A DNA stretch of 51,046 nucleotides from Promethearchaeia archaeon (GTDB taxonomy: Archaea; Asgardarchaeota; Lokiarchaeia; Sigyniarchaeales; SOKP01), in contig JAHQWH010000035.1 in the NCBI GenBank assembly GCA_029856105.1, positions 1-51,046 on the forward strand, in the 5' to 3' direction. Position 1 is the first letter of the stretch. Every line of letters starts with the position of its first letter. Positions 34,564-43,448 of the stretch are shown here, piece after piece. The position numbers and the translations under genes were made by a program. The notes under the pieces were generated by a model that did no database searches, was not told where the DNA came from, and saw only the letters and a program-made list of their open reading frames with translations.

Positions 34564-35097
34564 TTAAGTGGATTGAAACACTTTCCGCTTCAATTCTTTG
34601 AGGTGGGTCTTTAGCTCTTGCTCGGTCATCTTCAACTTGGTCATGATCTCCTGATCTTTAACGATGGCTTCTTTGATTTTTACTGAGAACTTTCTCATCT
34701 GCAAAATGAGAACTCCGATGTTAACCTCGTTGTCTACGAGAAGAACTACTAAAATCTCCCTTTTGCCTTTTTTATTGAGCACGACGTCCCCTATAGACTT
34801 GACGTAAAGCTGTAAATCTTTGTAGATTAAAGTCGCCCTGGTTAAAGAGTCGGTCTCGAAAAAATCTTGAGCTTGCCTCGCCACCCCGTACAGAGCGGCG
34901 CCGATCGAGCTTAAGTCCCAGTAATTCAACTTACGGTCGAACCGGGAGTCGATCGCTATTATTTTTGCGTCTTGGTCGATGGCAATTAGCCCGTAAATGT
35001 AGCCCCTTCGAGTTAGCATCCCGTAATTGTACCTAACTTCGTCTAACACCACCGCTATTTCGTTCTCGTATAAGGCTTTTGGCACGAATAACGTCAT
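34564..35097 (-). CDS. Roadblock/LC7-type protein, first gene of the GTPase operon
   Basis: A 177-residue protein. The region 15-135 resembles roadblock/longin folds: YGLIAIDQDAKIIAID, a long helix (SSIGAALYGVARQAQDFF), TLIYKDLQLYVKSIGDVVL, and ILVVLLVDNEVNIGVLILQM. The C-terminal 45 residues form a basic coiled helix (KLKMTEQELKTHLKELKRK). By analogy with MglB it should act on the MglA-like GTPase encoded 23 bp downstream. Start ATG at 35095-35097. TTTAAATAG on the reverse strand (35157-35165) gives a leader of about 35-40 bases. Confidence 0.75.
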   Translation of the reverse strand: MTLFVPKALYENEIAVVLDEVRYNYGMLTRRGYIYGLIAIDQDAKIIAIDSRFDRKLNYWDLSSIGAALYGVARQAQDFFETDSLTRATLIYKDLQLYVKSIGDVVLNKKGKREILVVLLVDNEVNIGVLILQMRKFSVKIKEAIVKDQEIMTKLKMTEQELKTHLKELKRKVFQST

Positions 35098-35156
35098 TTT
35101 TTATTTTATCACCAAAATTTTATAGTTTTAAAGTTAGAGAACGAAATAATCCTCGA

Positions 35157-35165
35157 CTATTTAAA
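35157..35165 (-). promoter_or_regulatory. TATA box for the roadblock/GTPase operon
   Basis: Reverse-strand TTTAAATAG, about 60 bases before the ATG of the roadblock gene. It is part of a divergent promoter region with the box at 35246-35254; TATAGTTTTAAA also occurs twice in this gap (about 35121-35132 and 35216-35227). Confidence 0.5.
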
Positions 35166-35245
35166 GGAAAAAGTGCGAAAAAAACTTCCCTTAAACACAA
35201 AATTGCCCAACCCTTATAGTTTTAAAACGAAGGGCGTAATTTTTC

Positions 35246-35254
35246 TTTAAATAG
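35246..35254 (+). promoter_or_regulatory. TATA box for the gene at 35297
   Basis: TTTAAATAG, about 45 bases before the ATG, predicting a leader of less than 20 bases. Same nonamer as the opposing operon promoter. Confidence 0.5.
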
Positions 35255-35296
35255 TTAGAAAAAAATCTGATAGTAAGATTATTTAAACGAAACTAC

Positions 35297-35815
35297 ATGA
35301 ACGTAATGGAACGATTAGGTAAAACCTTTCTATTGGTTATCGAACCTCTTGACTTTAGTATTAAGGAGGATTCGTTTAACTGTAGCGAATTTGGGTTCAT
35401 GGTTGGGACTGAATCGTCTTGGTATCTTGAAAATATATTTCAATTCTGCAGGGATTATTACAAGAACCGAAGCGATTATCTGAAATCAAACGCGTTAGGT
35501 TCCTTAAAGGAAGAGATCAAAAAAAGTCTGGAACAAATTATTGATAAAGATGTTAAAAACGACGAGGATTTACTTCGATTAATAGGAACATTTGTTGACA
35601 TATCGTGTTATACCACTCATTCTCACTGTAAAACCACGTATTTAACCGTATTTACCATGGACGTTGAATCTCAACTTCTTTATTGCTGCTATGTCGGGTC
35701 TAACGAATATAAAGATCAGGAGGAGCTTTCCAAACAATTCTTTAAAAAGATAAAGAGACCTAGCACAGAGAAATATGATGGGTCTTGTTTTGAAATCTAC
35801 CAATTTCTAAATTAA
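35297..35815 (+). CDS. Unknown protein divergent from the roadblock/GTPase operon
   Basis: A 172-residue protein I do not recognise. It has a beta strand start (TFLLVIEPLDFSI), a helical middle (SLKEEIKKSLEQIIDKD), and a Cys/His-rich stretch SCYTTHSHCKTTYLTVFTM followed by LLYCCYVGS. The C/H group could bind a metal. No membrane segment or signal peptide. Start ATG at 35297 (a second Met three codons in). It shares a promoter region with the operon, so it may be regulated with it. Codon use fits the island. Confidence 0.55.
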   Translation: MNVMERLGKTFLLVIEPLDFSIKEDSFNCSEFGFMVGTESSWYLENIFQFCRDYYKNRSDYLKSNALGSLKEEIKKSLEQIIDKDVKNDEDLLRLIGTFVDISCYTTHSHCKTTYLTVFTMDVESQLLYCCYVGSNEYKDQEELSKQFFKKIKRPSTEKYDGSCFEIYQFLN

Positions 35816-35925
35816 CTTTAAAAAAGAAATAGAACATCTTGAAATTTTTAGAGCGGTCTAATATTGAGGAAAGCATAACTTGCTCAAAATTTTCCTTTTA
35901 AAATTAAATTAAAGGAGTTTCTCAA

Positions 35926-36021
35926 ATGAAAAAACTAGAGGAGATAGGCACCTGCCCCAGTTGCGAGTGCAATTATTTATCCTTTTTTGAACTTTCGAAG
36001 CAATATAAAAAAAAATACTAA
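35926..36021 (+). CDS. Very small ORF with a CxxCxC motif
   Basis: Thirty-one codons: MKKLEEIGTCPSCECNYLSF and a short basic tail. It has the best SD sequence in the area, AAAGGAG (35911-35917), eight bases before the ATG. The single Cys triplet could be half a zinc ribbon. It may be a true small protein or the 5' remnant of a larger gene. Confidence 0.4.
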   Translation: MKKLEEIGTCPSCECNYLSFFELSKQYKKKY

Positions 36022-36446
36022 AAAGATTAGGTTTCGACCTGTAAAATTATTCAAAAAATTGGGGTTTACCATTTTATTGGGGTTTAAATAGATCAATTTT
36101 CACAACAATTCAAACCGAAAAATTAGAAAATATTTCGAAAAATCTTAAAAAATCGCAAAAACCCAACTTTGATCGAAAAATTTGTTTCGCAAGATTAAAA
36201 CCCTAGTTAAAGACTCTTGCAGAATAAGGTATTCAAGATTTAGATAAATTCTTCATTAAGAGCCCCTGAAATAAAATTTATAAAAATAACTATGATGTTT
36301 GTCCATAGTTGATTTTTAATTTTCAAAGATAATTTCTTATTAGCGAACTAATTGAATATCTAAAAAAGTATAAATTTTTAATGATGAAAAATATATTGAT
36401 AAAAAATGTAAATATCTATATAAAATAATAATTTTAAGTTTTTGTT
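36022..36446. other. Intergenic region joining the two accessory zones
   Basis: No gene seen. It holds two direct ATTGGGGTTTA repeats and a TATA box (36058-36091) but no frame that would begin at the predicted start near 36115, so a short untranslated RNA is possible. The composition changes to A/T-rich beyond about 36250. Confidence 0.45.
36058..36091 (+). promoter_or_regulatory. Promoter with tandem 11-base repeats
   Basis: ATTGGGGTTTA occurs at 36058-36068 and 36076-36086, 18 bases apart, and the second copy runs into TTTAAATAG (36083-36091). Two repeats ending in a TATA box look like an activator or repressor site. Which gene it serves is unclear. Confidence 0.45.
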
Positions 36447-37193
36447 ATGAAGAGAATAGTATATTTTGGAAAGAGAACATTAGATACTTTCATAATTAAT
36501 TTAACCTATGAAAGATTGCTTCCTGGAATAAAACTTGATAAAGTTAATCCTTTTGCAGAAGCCATTCAAGCGTATTATCCTACAAAACCACTATTAGGTT
36601 TACTCAAAAGCCGTTTTACAGAAATTCATTTAGCCCCTCTTACTTTCTGGGATACAAATAAAAAAAATCGAGTGGAACTTGGGCAAGATTATCTTTTATT
36701 TACTTTTTCTGACTATTCTAAATGGGAAAAAGAATTATCTAAAGTATTGGAGGTATTTAATGCTTTAGGTGATATCTTAGACCTTCCAAAAATTAGTAAA
36801 ATAGTGTTAACATATGTTGATATTTTTCCTATTCCAAAGGAGTCGTTTATGTATAATAATTTTTTTACTATGCCGAATTTCAACTTTGAACACGAGTGGG
36901 ATATAAATTTCTATGACGCTAATTTAGGATTTGTACCTTTTGAAGAGGAATCTGAAGAGGGAAAGAGAAAAGTTGTTATAAGATTTAAATCTATCCCCCA
37001 AAATCATAACGAGATAAACTATAATTTTAGATTAGAGACAGTAGGAAGTGTAGATAATACTAGTATAATCCAAGATCCTGAAATTCTTAAAAGTCATTTA
37101 GATGATTGTCATGATAGAATTGAAGATTATTTTGTAAATTTTTTGACAGATGAATATAGGAATTATCTCGAACTTGAAGTAGATGATTATTGA
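36447..37193 (+). CDS. TIGR04255-type protein, first gene of a three-gene operon
   Basis: A 248-residue protein resembling the TIGR04255 family: an N-terminal FIINLTYERLLPGIK, TEIHLAPLTFWDT, LGQDYLLFTFSDYSKWE, then IVLTYVDIFPIP, and a final FRLETVGSVDN strand followed by a helical DCHDRIEDYFVNFLTDEY. Family members are short cytosolic proteins of unknown function that I recall from defence and accessory loci. Start ATG at 36447, with a leader that has little SD. The next gene starts 11 bp later. Confidence 0.7.
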   Translation: MKRIVYFGKRTLDTFIINLTYERLLPGIKLDKVNPFAEAIQAYYPTKPLLGLLKSRFTEIHLAPLTFWDTNKKNRVELGQDYLLFTFSDYSKWEKELSKVLEVFNALGDILDLPKISKIVLTYVDIFPIPKESFMYNNFFTMPNFNFEHEWDINFYDANLGFVPFEEESEEGKRKVVIRFKSIPQNHNEINYNFRLETVGSVDNTSIIQDPEILKSHLDDCHDRIEDYFVNFLTDEYRNYLELEVDDY

Positions 37194-37204
37194 GAGGGGT
37201 TGAA

Positions 37205-37825
37205 ATGAGTAATAGGATTGAGGAAAGTTTCCAATCACCTGATTTAAGAAAATTTGAAGTTGAAATTCAAGATTGGATTATCGAAAACGCGTCTATTATT
37301 ATAGACTGGTATACTGATGATGCAACATCTGCTAGAAGTGAGGAGGAATTGGAGGAAGATCCGTATGCAGAATTTAAAAAGAAAATTAAAGAAATTAAAG
37401 AGAAAATAAAAAATCTGGTCAATAAAGAGACTTCTGAAAAAATTCCACACATTTTTCACCACTTAATTATGACAGTCCTTCGACTCTTAAGAGATCCTGA
37501 GATTAGAAATTCGATAATCTTAAATTCAATAACGCTAATTTACATTTCTGTTTTATATGAATTGAAAATTTATGATCCGGATACATACTCAAGTTTAGAA
37601 CCTTATGACCAATTTTCTCCAGACACATTCTATTTCGTTAGTAATGAATTATCAAGAGATAATGATCTAGTTGAAATTATTGATGAGGAATTTTGGAAGG
37701 ATAAGATTTTTGAGAGGATTATAGAGAAGGAAGAAAACAAATTATTGAAACATTCCTTAAGATCATTAATATTGTATTCTAATACTATTCAGAATAGAAA
37801 GGAAAGGTTGTTGAAATTAAAATAA
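37205..37825 (+). CDS. Unknown acidic helical protein, second gene of the triad
   Basis: A 206-residue, highly acidic protein (MSNRIEESFQSPDLRKF; AEFKKKIKEIKEKIKNLVNK; LSRDNDLVEIIDEEFWKDKI). It is helical throughout, with one moderately hydrophobic stretch (IILNSITLIYISVLYEL) that is more likely buried than membrane-spanning. I do not recognise it. I start it at ATG 37205, preceded by GAGAGGGGT; a TTG frame from 37190 would overlap the previous gene. Confidence 0.65.
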   Translation: MSNRIEESFQSPDLRKFEVEIQDWIIENASIIIDWYTDDATSARSEEELEEDPYAEFKKKIKEIKEKIKNLVNKETSEKIPHIFHHLIMTVLRLLRDPEIRNSIILNSITLIYISVLYELKIYDPDTYSSLEPYDQFSPDTFYFVSNELSRDNDLVEIIDEEFWKDKIFERIIEKEENKLLKHSLRSLILYSNTIQNRKERLLKLK

Positions 37826-37843
37826 AAAATTTGGATCTTAATC

Positions 37844-38986
37844 ATGGAAAAGACAATTTATAAATACCGGGATATGATTAAGAGTGAACTTGCAATTTCT
37901 CAAGGAGACATTTTTTGTAATTTACCTTATTTAATGTACGACTACTTAATTCGATCGAGTCCTAATATTCTAGATAAGTTCCAAAATGAAAAAGATGAGA
38001 TTTTTACAATAATATTAAAAAATGGAGGTCAATTGCAAGTGGAAGGGTTCATAGATGCTCACTGGGGCATTTTAGCTAGTCAAGATTGTGACATCCGCCC
38101 TAAAAAGGACTTAATTTTTTTTCCACTTGAACCTACAAAGATTCTCTATCATTCACAAAATATTATTAAAGCTATTGATGAAAATATAAAGGATACAACG
38201 AGAAAATTATATTTGCCAAGAATTTCTCCTCCAAATGGTAATAGAACATATGGTCCATTTGAAATTATTTTTCATAATCCATTTAATGTTCCCTATAATT
38301 TAATAATTGATAATTTAGAACATTGTTGGAAGGCAAGGATTATAGAACAAGCACGTAAAATATTTATTGGAAAATTATCTCATTTCTATTCAAGAATTCC
38401 AATAGAAGAAATCATTTTTCTTGAAAATAAAGAGATAACAAAATATTTTAATAAAGGTTGGAAGAATTTTTGGGGAGTTAAAAGGGATTCAGAAGAAATA
38501 TTTCAAGAAAGAATAACTAGGATAAAACAAGTTAGAGATGTTCTAAGACTTGTGAAAAGAGAACAAGACCTGCAAAATATCTTCTATTATGATCTTAACT
38601 TACTAACTAATATAAAAAAATTTCTTGAATATATCTCCTGGTTTGAAAATGCTGAAGAATTAATAAAAAAATGTAAAACGGCTGAATTAAATGTAAGAGA
38701 AAGACCAGATGTCGCAAACTTCATGTTTAAAGATATTATCAATGTATTTATTATTCAAGAGGACTCCTTTCTGGATAAATGGAAAGAATTTTTCAAAGCA
38801 AATGAATCTAACATAAAAAAAATTAGAAAAGATAAAGTAGAAATTTCAGGTATATTTCCAGATGACTTATTAGAATCGCATCAAGATTTTGTAGATTGTG
38901 CTAACAATGCAATTAAAACAAAAAATTTACTCGATATATTTCCTGCTTACCTTAGAAGATATTCTGAATTATTTAACAATTCTTAG
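37844..38986 (+). CDS. Unknown SQDCDI-motif protein, third gene of the triad
   Basis: A 380-residue protein. The first half is alpha/beta with QGDIFCNLPYLMYDYLIR and GILASQDCDIRPKKDLIFFP, a Ser-Gln-Asp-Cys-Asp motif that I associate loosely with proteins found beside TIGR04255 genes. The segment GPFEIIFHNPFNVPYNLI follows. The second half is helical and rich in Lys, Glu and Ile. It starts 18 bp after the second gene and has its own ATG. Function unknown. It may be the effector of the operon, but nothing in the sequence proves it. Confidence 0.65.
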   Translation: MEKTIYKYRDMIKSELAISQGDIFCNLPYLMYDYLIRSSPNILDKFQNEKDEIFTIILKNGGQLQVEGFIDAHWGILASQDCDIRPKKDLIFFPLEPTKILYHSQNIIKAIDENIKDTTRKLYLPRISPPNGNRTYGPFEIIFHNPFNVPYNLIIDNLEHCWKARIIEQARKIFIGKLSHFYSRIPIEEIIFLENKEITKYFNKGWKNFWGVKRDSEEIFQERITRIKQVRDVLRLVKREQDLQNIFYYDLNLLTNIKKFLEYISWFENAEELIKKCKTAELNVRERPDVANFMFKDIINVFIIQEDSFLDKWKEFFKANESNIKKIRKDKVEISGIFPDDLLESHQDFVDCANNAIKTKNLLDIFPAYLRRYSELFNNS

Positions 38987-39118
38987 ATATAAGAATTTTT
39001 AAAATAGAAGCTGGCTAATTTTTTAAGAAAATTAAAAGATATGCTTGTATACCTTAGGATTTCAATACCGGAATAAAAAATAAAAACTAGTTCATAAAAA
39101 ATTAATGCAGTATAATTA

Positions 39119-42100
39119 TTATTTTTCGATCTTTTCTATCCAATCTAATTGTTTCATAGATTCAATTTTTTGATTAATGACATCTTTATTTAGTTTTTCG
39201 TAAATTTCTTTGATTACTTCATTAATAGAGTCTTCAAGAGTAAGCAATTGATTCATTTCATTATCTTTCAACTTGTATTTCAATTTTAATTTGATCCAAG
39301 TCTCAAAAGCAATCTTTTTAAATTCTTTTTTAACAAAAGTTAAAAGATCTTGGTATAATCCTTCTTTTTCTAATTTCTCTTTAAAATAAATCTCATAGAC
39401 TATGAAATTTAATAAACTATCATCAAAAAATTTAATGATTTCTCTATTTCCATCTGATTGGTATAAAAAATGTAAAATGTTTACAAAATCTACAAAAAAA
39501 GTCTGATCTTTTAAGTGTTTTATCGGTAACTTACGAAAATCATCTGGATAAAAAGTATTAGGAAGTTTATGGACTCTGATTCCATTTAAGTATACATTTA
39601 TGAATTTAGAATTCAAAATTGCTAAAATAAATTCATATGTATAATTATTAGAAATTTCTTCTAATTGCTCTCTTGTTTTATCAAAATTATTTTTTTTTAG
39701 ACTGTTTTTAATACTATTATTTTCTACACCATTTAAATCAATAAACCTTCTAAAAACATAAAGGCTATCGTTATTAATTACATCTAATACCGCAATTAGA
39801 CCTTCAGTTTGTCTACCTCTCAAAATTTTTTTTCCCTTATAAAGTTCTGGAAAGGTTGGTCTTCTTAGCTTATTAGGAGATCTATCAGTATCCCATTCTA
39901 AATATTTAATTTCATTGATTTTAAATCTACTCGTATATTTTCCTTCAATATACTTTTTTTTATAAATTTCTGATGGTATATCTGAAATCAGATCATCTTT
40001 AGTAAATTCACCTTTAGCTATTTTCTCATTTGCATTTGGTACTATTCCTACACTGATATAACAAATATTTCCCAATCTCTCGTTTTTTCCTAAATCATAA
40101 CTTAAGATATCTGGAATATTCTTTTTCCATAAAAATTCTGAATTTTGATCTATAACATAACTTTCAGAAATTTTCTTAAAAGAACCTGAATGAATTACTT
40201 TTTTTGTTTCTGTAATATCATTTAATTTTTTGACAAATAATAAAATTGGATTTATTCCTATTCCTTTAAATACGTTGAAGTCTTCAAAATAATCTATTAA
40301 AGGAATTTTATAATTCTCTTGTATCCAATTTCTTAATTTTTTTGAATATTTTACTGTACAAATGGCATCAGATACTACAAAACTAAAATATCCTTTATTT
40401 TTCAATAAATCTTTCACACTTCTTTCTATAAATGCAACAAATATATCCCATTTTTCCCATAGATTTTCATATGATGGTAACTGTTCGAGTAAATTTCGTT
40501 GAGTTAAAAACCATTCATCCGCTGTATCAGCTCTTACAAAGGGAGGATTTCCAATAACAATATCAAAACCTTTAAATTCTGGTTTCCTAAAAAACACATC
40601 AGGAAATTCCATAATCCAATAAAAGGGATTTAATTGCAGTATATCCTTTATTCCAATTCTTTTTTTTAATTCAATATTATTTATATTTTCCCAATTAATA
40701 TCTAAACTCAAAAGAAATTTAGAGAATGGGTTCTTTCCATATTCTGAATAATATTTAAAGTTAAAGTTACTAGTTGGATAAATGGATATAACCATTTCAG
40801 TATTCCTCTTAAGTGAACATGTTAATCCATTAATACTTCTGATTTTTTTATAATCAATGGCAACTGGTTCTTTAAAGTTAATTTTAAAATAAATCAAATC
40901 GTTATTTTTGTTTAGCTCACTCATTAAATCTTGAAATATTTTTCTAAAATTCTTTTTATTTACATAATTATTCATATAAATTGGCGTCAAAGGTATGATA
41001 ATCTTTTGATTTTGAAAATCAGAAGCTATTAATTTATTTAAATTGTCTTTAAAATCATCAATAATATTATTAATATCCTTCCTAATTTGGATTTTCCTTG
41101 ATTCCTCAATTCTTTCGTCCTTTCCATAATAACAACTAATAAGTTGTTGTTTTTGTTGTAAAATATCCCTTATGGCAGATCCACTCTCGCTCAAATATTT
41201 TTCATCAATTCTCTGAAATTTTTCTGTTCCAATTGTACTTAATCTTTCTTTTTCATGATAACCAATTAAACTATTGCCACATCGTATATTATATTCAATA
41301 TTCGGCAATACTGGTAATTGTGTGTACTCTAATGCTCCTTCAAGTTCTTCTGGTAGTTTTATTGCCCAAAGCCATAGTCTAAGCTCACAAATTTCAATAG
41401 CATTAATATTAATATCAACACCATAAAGATTATCTTGTAAAATATGTCTTTTAATTGAATATCTGTCTGGAAATGGCATTTGGCTATCAGGAATTTCATC
41501 TTCTCCTAAATGATGTTTTAAAAATCTTCCACAACCGGCATAGCATTTCTCATATAAATATAACAATTTATCAGCCGCTTTTTCTAAAAATGCTCCTGAA
41601 CCACATGCAGGATCGCATATCTTTATATTAGGTAATATTTTTTTCAATAAATAGAAATAAACTTCAGTTTTATTAGCTAAATTATCAATATCTGTTATTT
41701 TTTTTATTGGTAGTATATCTTTAAATTCGTTGTTTATCCTTTCAATAGTATAAGGCATAATAGTGTTATTAGCAATATATTCAGTAATAGTCTCAGGAGT
41801 ATAATAAGCTCCTGTTTTCTTTCTTTCAACACCAATTGTTCTTTCTAAAATATATCCTAATATCTCTGGTTTAATAGTGTTAACTCCAATCGCGTTGTTA
41901 TTATTTTCATCAATATTAGCTTTTGTAAAATCGAATTTTTTAAAAAATTCCCATATATCCTCTGCTGCTTCTGGATTTAAATGAACTCTTGTTAAATTGC
42001 CTACATCATCGATTTCTATACCATTTGGTCTAAATAATCCGCCATTTAAATAAGGCATATCCTTAAAAATTTCCATAATATCTTTTGAACGATCTTTAGG

Positions 42101-43039
42101 TCTTTTATTGAATACTTCAAAAAAAAGAGAATTCAATTCATTTATCCAATATCTTTTTTCAGTCTTTAAAATACCATCGCTTATAGGATCCGATTTCAAT
42201 CTCTTCCATGAAATAATTATTTTTATAAAAAGTAATCGAGAAAAGATCTTCCGATAATAATTTATAATATTCTGTTCATATTCCTCTTGAGTTAAGTCAG
42301 TAGGTTTTTCATAATTTATGATTCTAATTGGTGTTTTTATCTTAGATTTTAATCCTAATATCTTCTTTATTCGTTCTTGAAATTGATTATAAAATCTTGA
42401 AGTGATTTCTTGTTTTTGATCATCATGTTCCTCTAAAATGTATTGACGACCTCTCCCTAGTTTAATATTTTTAATGATTTCCAGTATTTCCCATGGTTTA
42501 TATTCTTCGATTTCAAAGCTTCCTTTACCATCTGGTTTAATATAATACCATTCTATGAAATTAGTAACAACCGAATCACATACATTATATAATCGCCTAT
42601 CAAGGTTATACCATTCTAATGCTTGTTCAATTCCTTCTCCATCTCCTTTTGTTGTAAGCGATTTGTTTAGATGTTCTATTTCAAATAAAAGGTCATGAAT
42701 CTCTGGATCTGAACTTCTAATTTGAAAATCTGGTTTCTTAATTTTTACTTTTCTTTTTTGTTCCTTTTCGAATTTATTTAAATAGGCTTTTCCTTTAATG
42801 TGTATTTGTCTTGTTATTTCTAAAGGATTTACTTCCAATTCTCTAAACATTTCTTTTATTATATCTTCTGTAAGAGGTTCGGGCTCTCCTCCTTCTTTTG
42901 TATGAGCTGTCGTTAAATCTATATTTTTAGTTTTATCCTTATTAAATAAAGAACCTATATATTCATCCTTAATTTTTTTTTTAAAGATCTGAAGATACTT
43001 ATTGTAAAGCTCTTTAAACGTAGTTATTTGGCTAACCAT
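39119..43039 (-). CDS. Type IIG restriction-modification enzyme (Eco57I-like)
   Basis: A 1306-residue single-chain enzyme that should both methylate adenine and cut DNA. The methyltransferase has motif X/I region TGAYYTPETITEYI, SAM motif DPACGSGAFLEK (about 475-486), GVDININAIEICELRLWLW, and catalytic NPPF (about 831). The N-terminal 160 residues resemble the nuclease of such enzymes: PD at 103-104, then FEIEHL with Glu120 and Glu122, then QALEWYNL. Most relatives have E-x-K there; E-x-E is the BamHI pattern. The C-terminal 450 residues, with ILRGRQTEGL and ILNSKFIN, form the target-recognition region. Start ATG, preceded by GAGATGGT. No separate specificity or helicase gene is needed for this type. 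Confidence 0.85.
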   Translation of the reverse strand: MVSQITTFKELYNKYLQIFKKKIKDEYIGSLFNKDKTKNIDLTTAHTKEGGEPEPLTEDIIKEMFRELEVNPLEITRQIHIKGKAYLNKFEKEQKRKVKIKKPDFQIRSSDPEIHDLLFEIEHLNKSLTTKGDGEGIEQALEWYNLDRRLYNVCDSVVTNFIEWYYIKPDGKGSFEIEEYKPWEILEIIKNIKLGRGRQYILEEHDDQKQEITSRFYNQFQERIKKILGLKSKIKTPIRIINYEKPTDLTQEEYEQNIINYYRKIFSRLLFIKIIISWKRLKSDPISDGILKTEKRYWINELNSLFFEVFNKRPKDRSKDIMEIFKDMPYLNGGLFRPNGIEIDDVGNLTRVHLNPEAAEDIWEFFKKFDFTKANIDENNNNAIGVNTIKPEILGYILERTIGVERKKTGAYYTPETITEYIANNTIMPYTIERINNEFKDILPIKKITDIDNLANKTEVYFYLLKKILPNIKICDPACGSGAFLEKAADKLLYLYEKCYAGCGRFLKHHLGEDEIPDSQMPFPDRYSIKRHILQDNLYGVDININAIEICELRLWLWAIKLPEELEGALEYTQLPVLPNIEYNIRCGNSLIGYHEKERLSTIGTEKFQRIDEKYLSESGSAIRDILQQKQQLISCYYGKDERIEESRKIQIRKDINNIIDDFKDNLNKLIASDFQNQKIIIPLTPIYMNNYVNKKNFRKIFQDLMSELNKNNDLIYFKINFKEPVAIDYKKIRSINGLTCSLKRNTEMVISIYPTSNFNFKYYSEYGKNPFSKFLLSLDINWENINNIELKKRIGIKDILQLNPFYWIMEFPDVFFRKPEFKGFDIVIGNPPFVRADTADEWFLTQRNLLEQLPSYENLWEKWDIFVAFIERSVKDLLKNKGYFSFVVSDAICTVKYSKKLRNWIQENYKIPLIDYFEDFNVFKGIGINPILLFVKKLNDITETKKVIHSGSFKKISESYVIDQNSEFLWKKNIPDILSYDLGKNERLGNICYISVGIVPNANEKIAKGEFTKDDLISDIPSEIYKKKYIEGKYTSRFKINEIKYLEWDTDRSPNKLRRPTFPELYKGKKILRGRQTEGLIAVLDVINNDSLYVFRRFIDLNGVENNSIKNSLKKNNFDKTREQLEEISNNYTYEFILAILNSKFINVYLNGIRVHKLPNTFYPDDFRKLPIKHLKDQTFFVDFVNILHFLYQSDGNREIIKFFDDSLLNFIVYEIYFKEKLEKEGLYQDLLTFVKKEFKKIAFETWIKLKLKYKLKDNEMNQLLTLEDSINEVIKEIYEKLNKDVINQKIESMKQLDWIEKIEK

Positions 43040-43448
43040 ATTTGTACCATCTCTATGAAAGAAAGTTGCTAAATATTCTAATCATGCTTTCCCATCTTAA
43101 TCTGTTAACTTTTGATTAAGATTATTTCCTTGTTTATTATTTTTATTAATGAATATTTTGAATTAGGTTTTTAATGTTACTATTAAAGAATAATTAATCC
43201 TAAAACATTCTAGATTTCCAAACAATATAAATAAAAGATGTGTTTAGATTTTTACTTTCCGATAAAAGCATATATCAAATCATTCTTCAACATATATATT
43301 ATTTTGGATTGTTGTCCTTGAGAGAGGTTCGGATCGACATAATTCTAACAAAACTTAGAAAAATTTAGGTTAGTCTTTTAATCAGTTAGTAACTCACACA
43401 TATAAAAAGAAATCTCGATTAGCTTTTATGTTTTTAGGGTGTTTTCTA
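43040..43448. other. Intergenic region upstream of the type IIG gene
   Basis: No gene seen. It holds the promoter region of the type IIG gene on the reverse strand and TATAAAAA (43401-43408) about 45 bases before the small gene on the forward strand. A TTCGGATC patch near 43330 looks like a tRNA T-loop, but the flanks do not pair. Confidence 0.5.

Noticed and set aside
37244..37462. Two reverse-strand frames within the second triad gene
   Set aside because: They are antisense to an acidic, Lys/Glu-rich coding sequence and have no start signals.
43318..43345. TTCGGATC patch resembling a tRNA T-loop
   Set aside because: The flanking bases do not form a T-stem and no acceptor or anticodon stem can be built around it.
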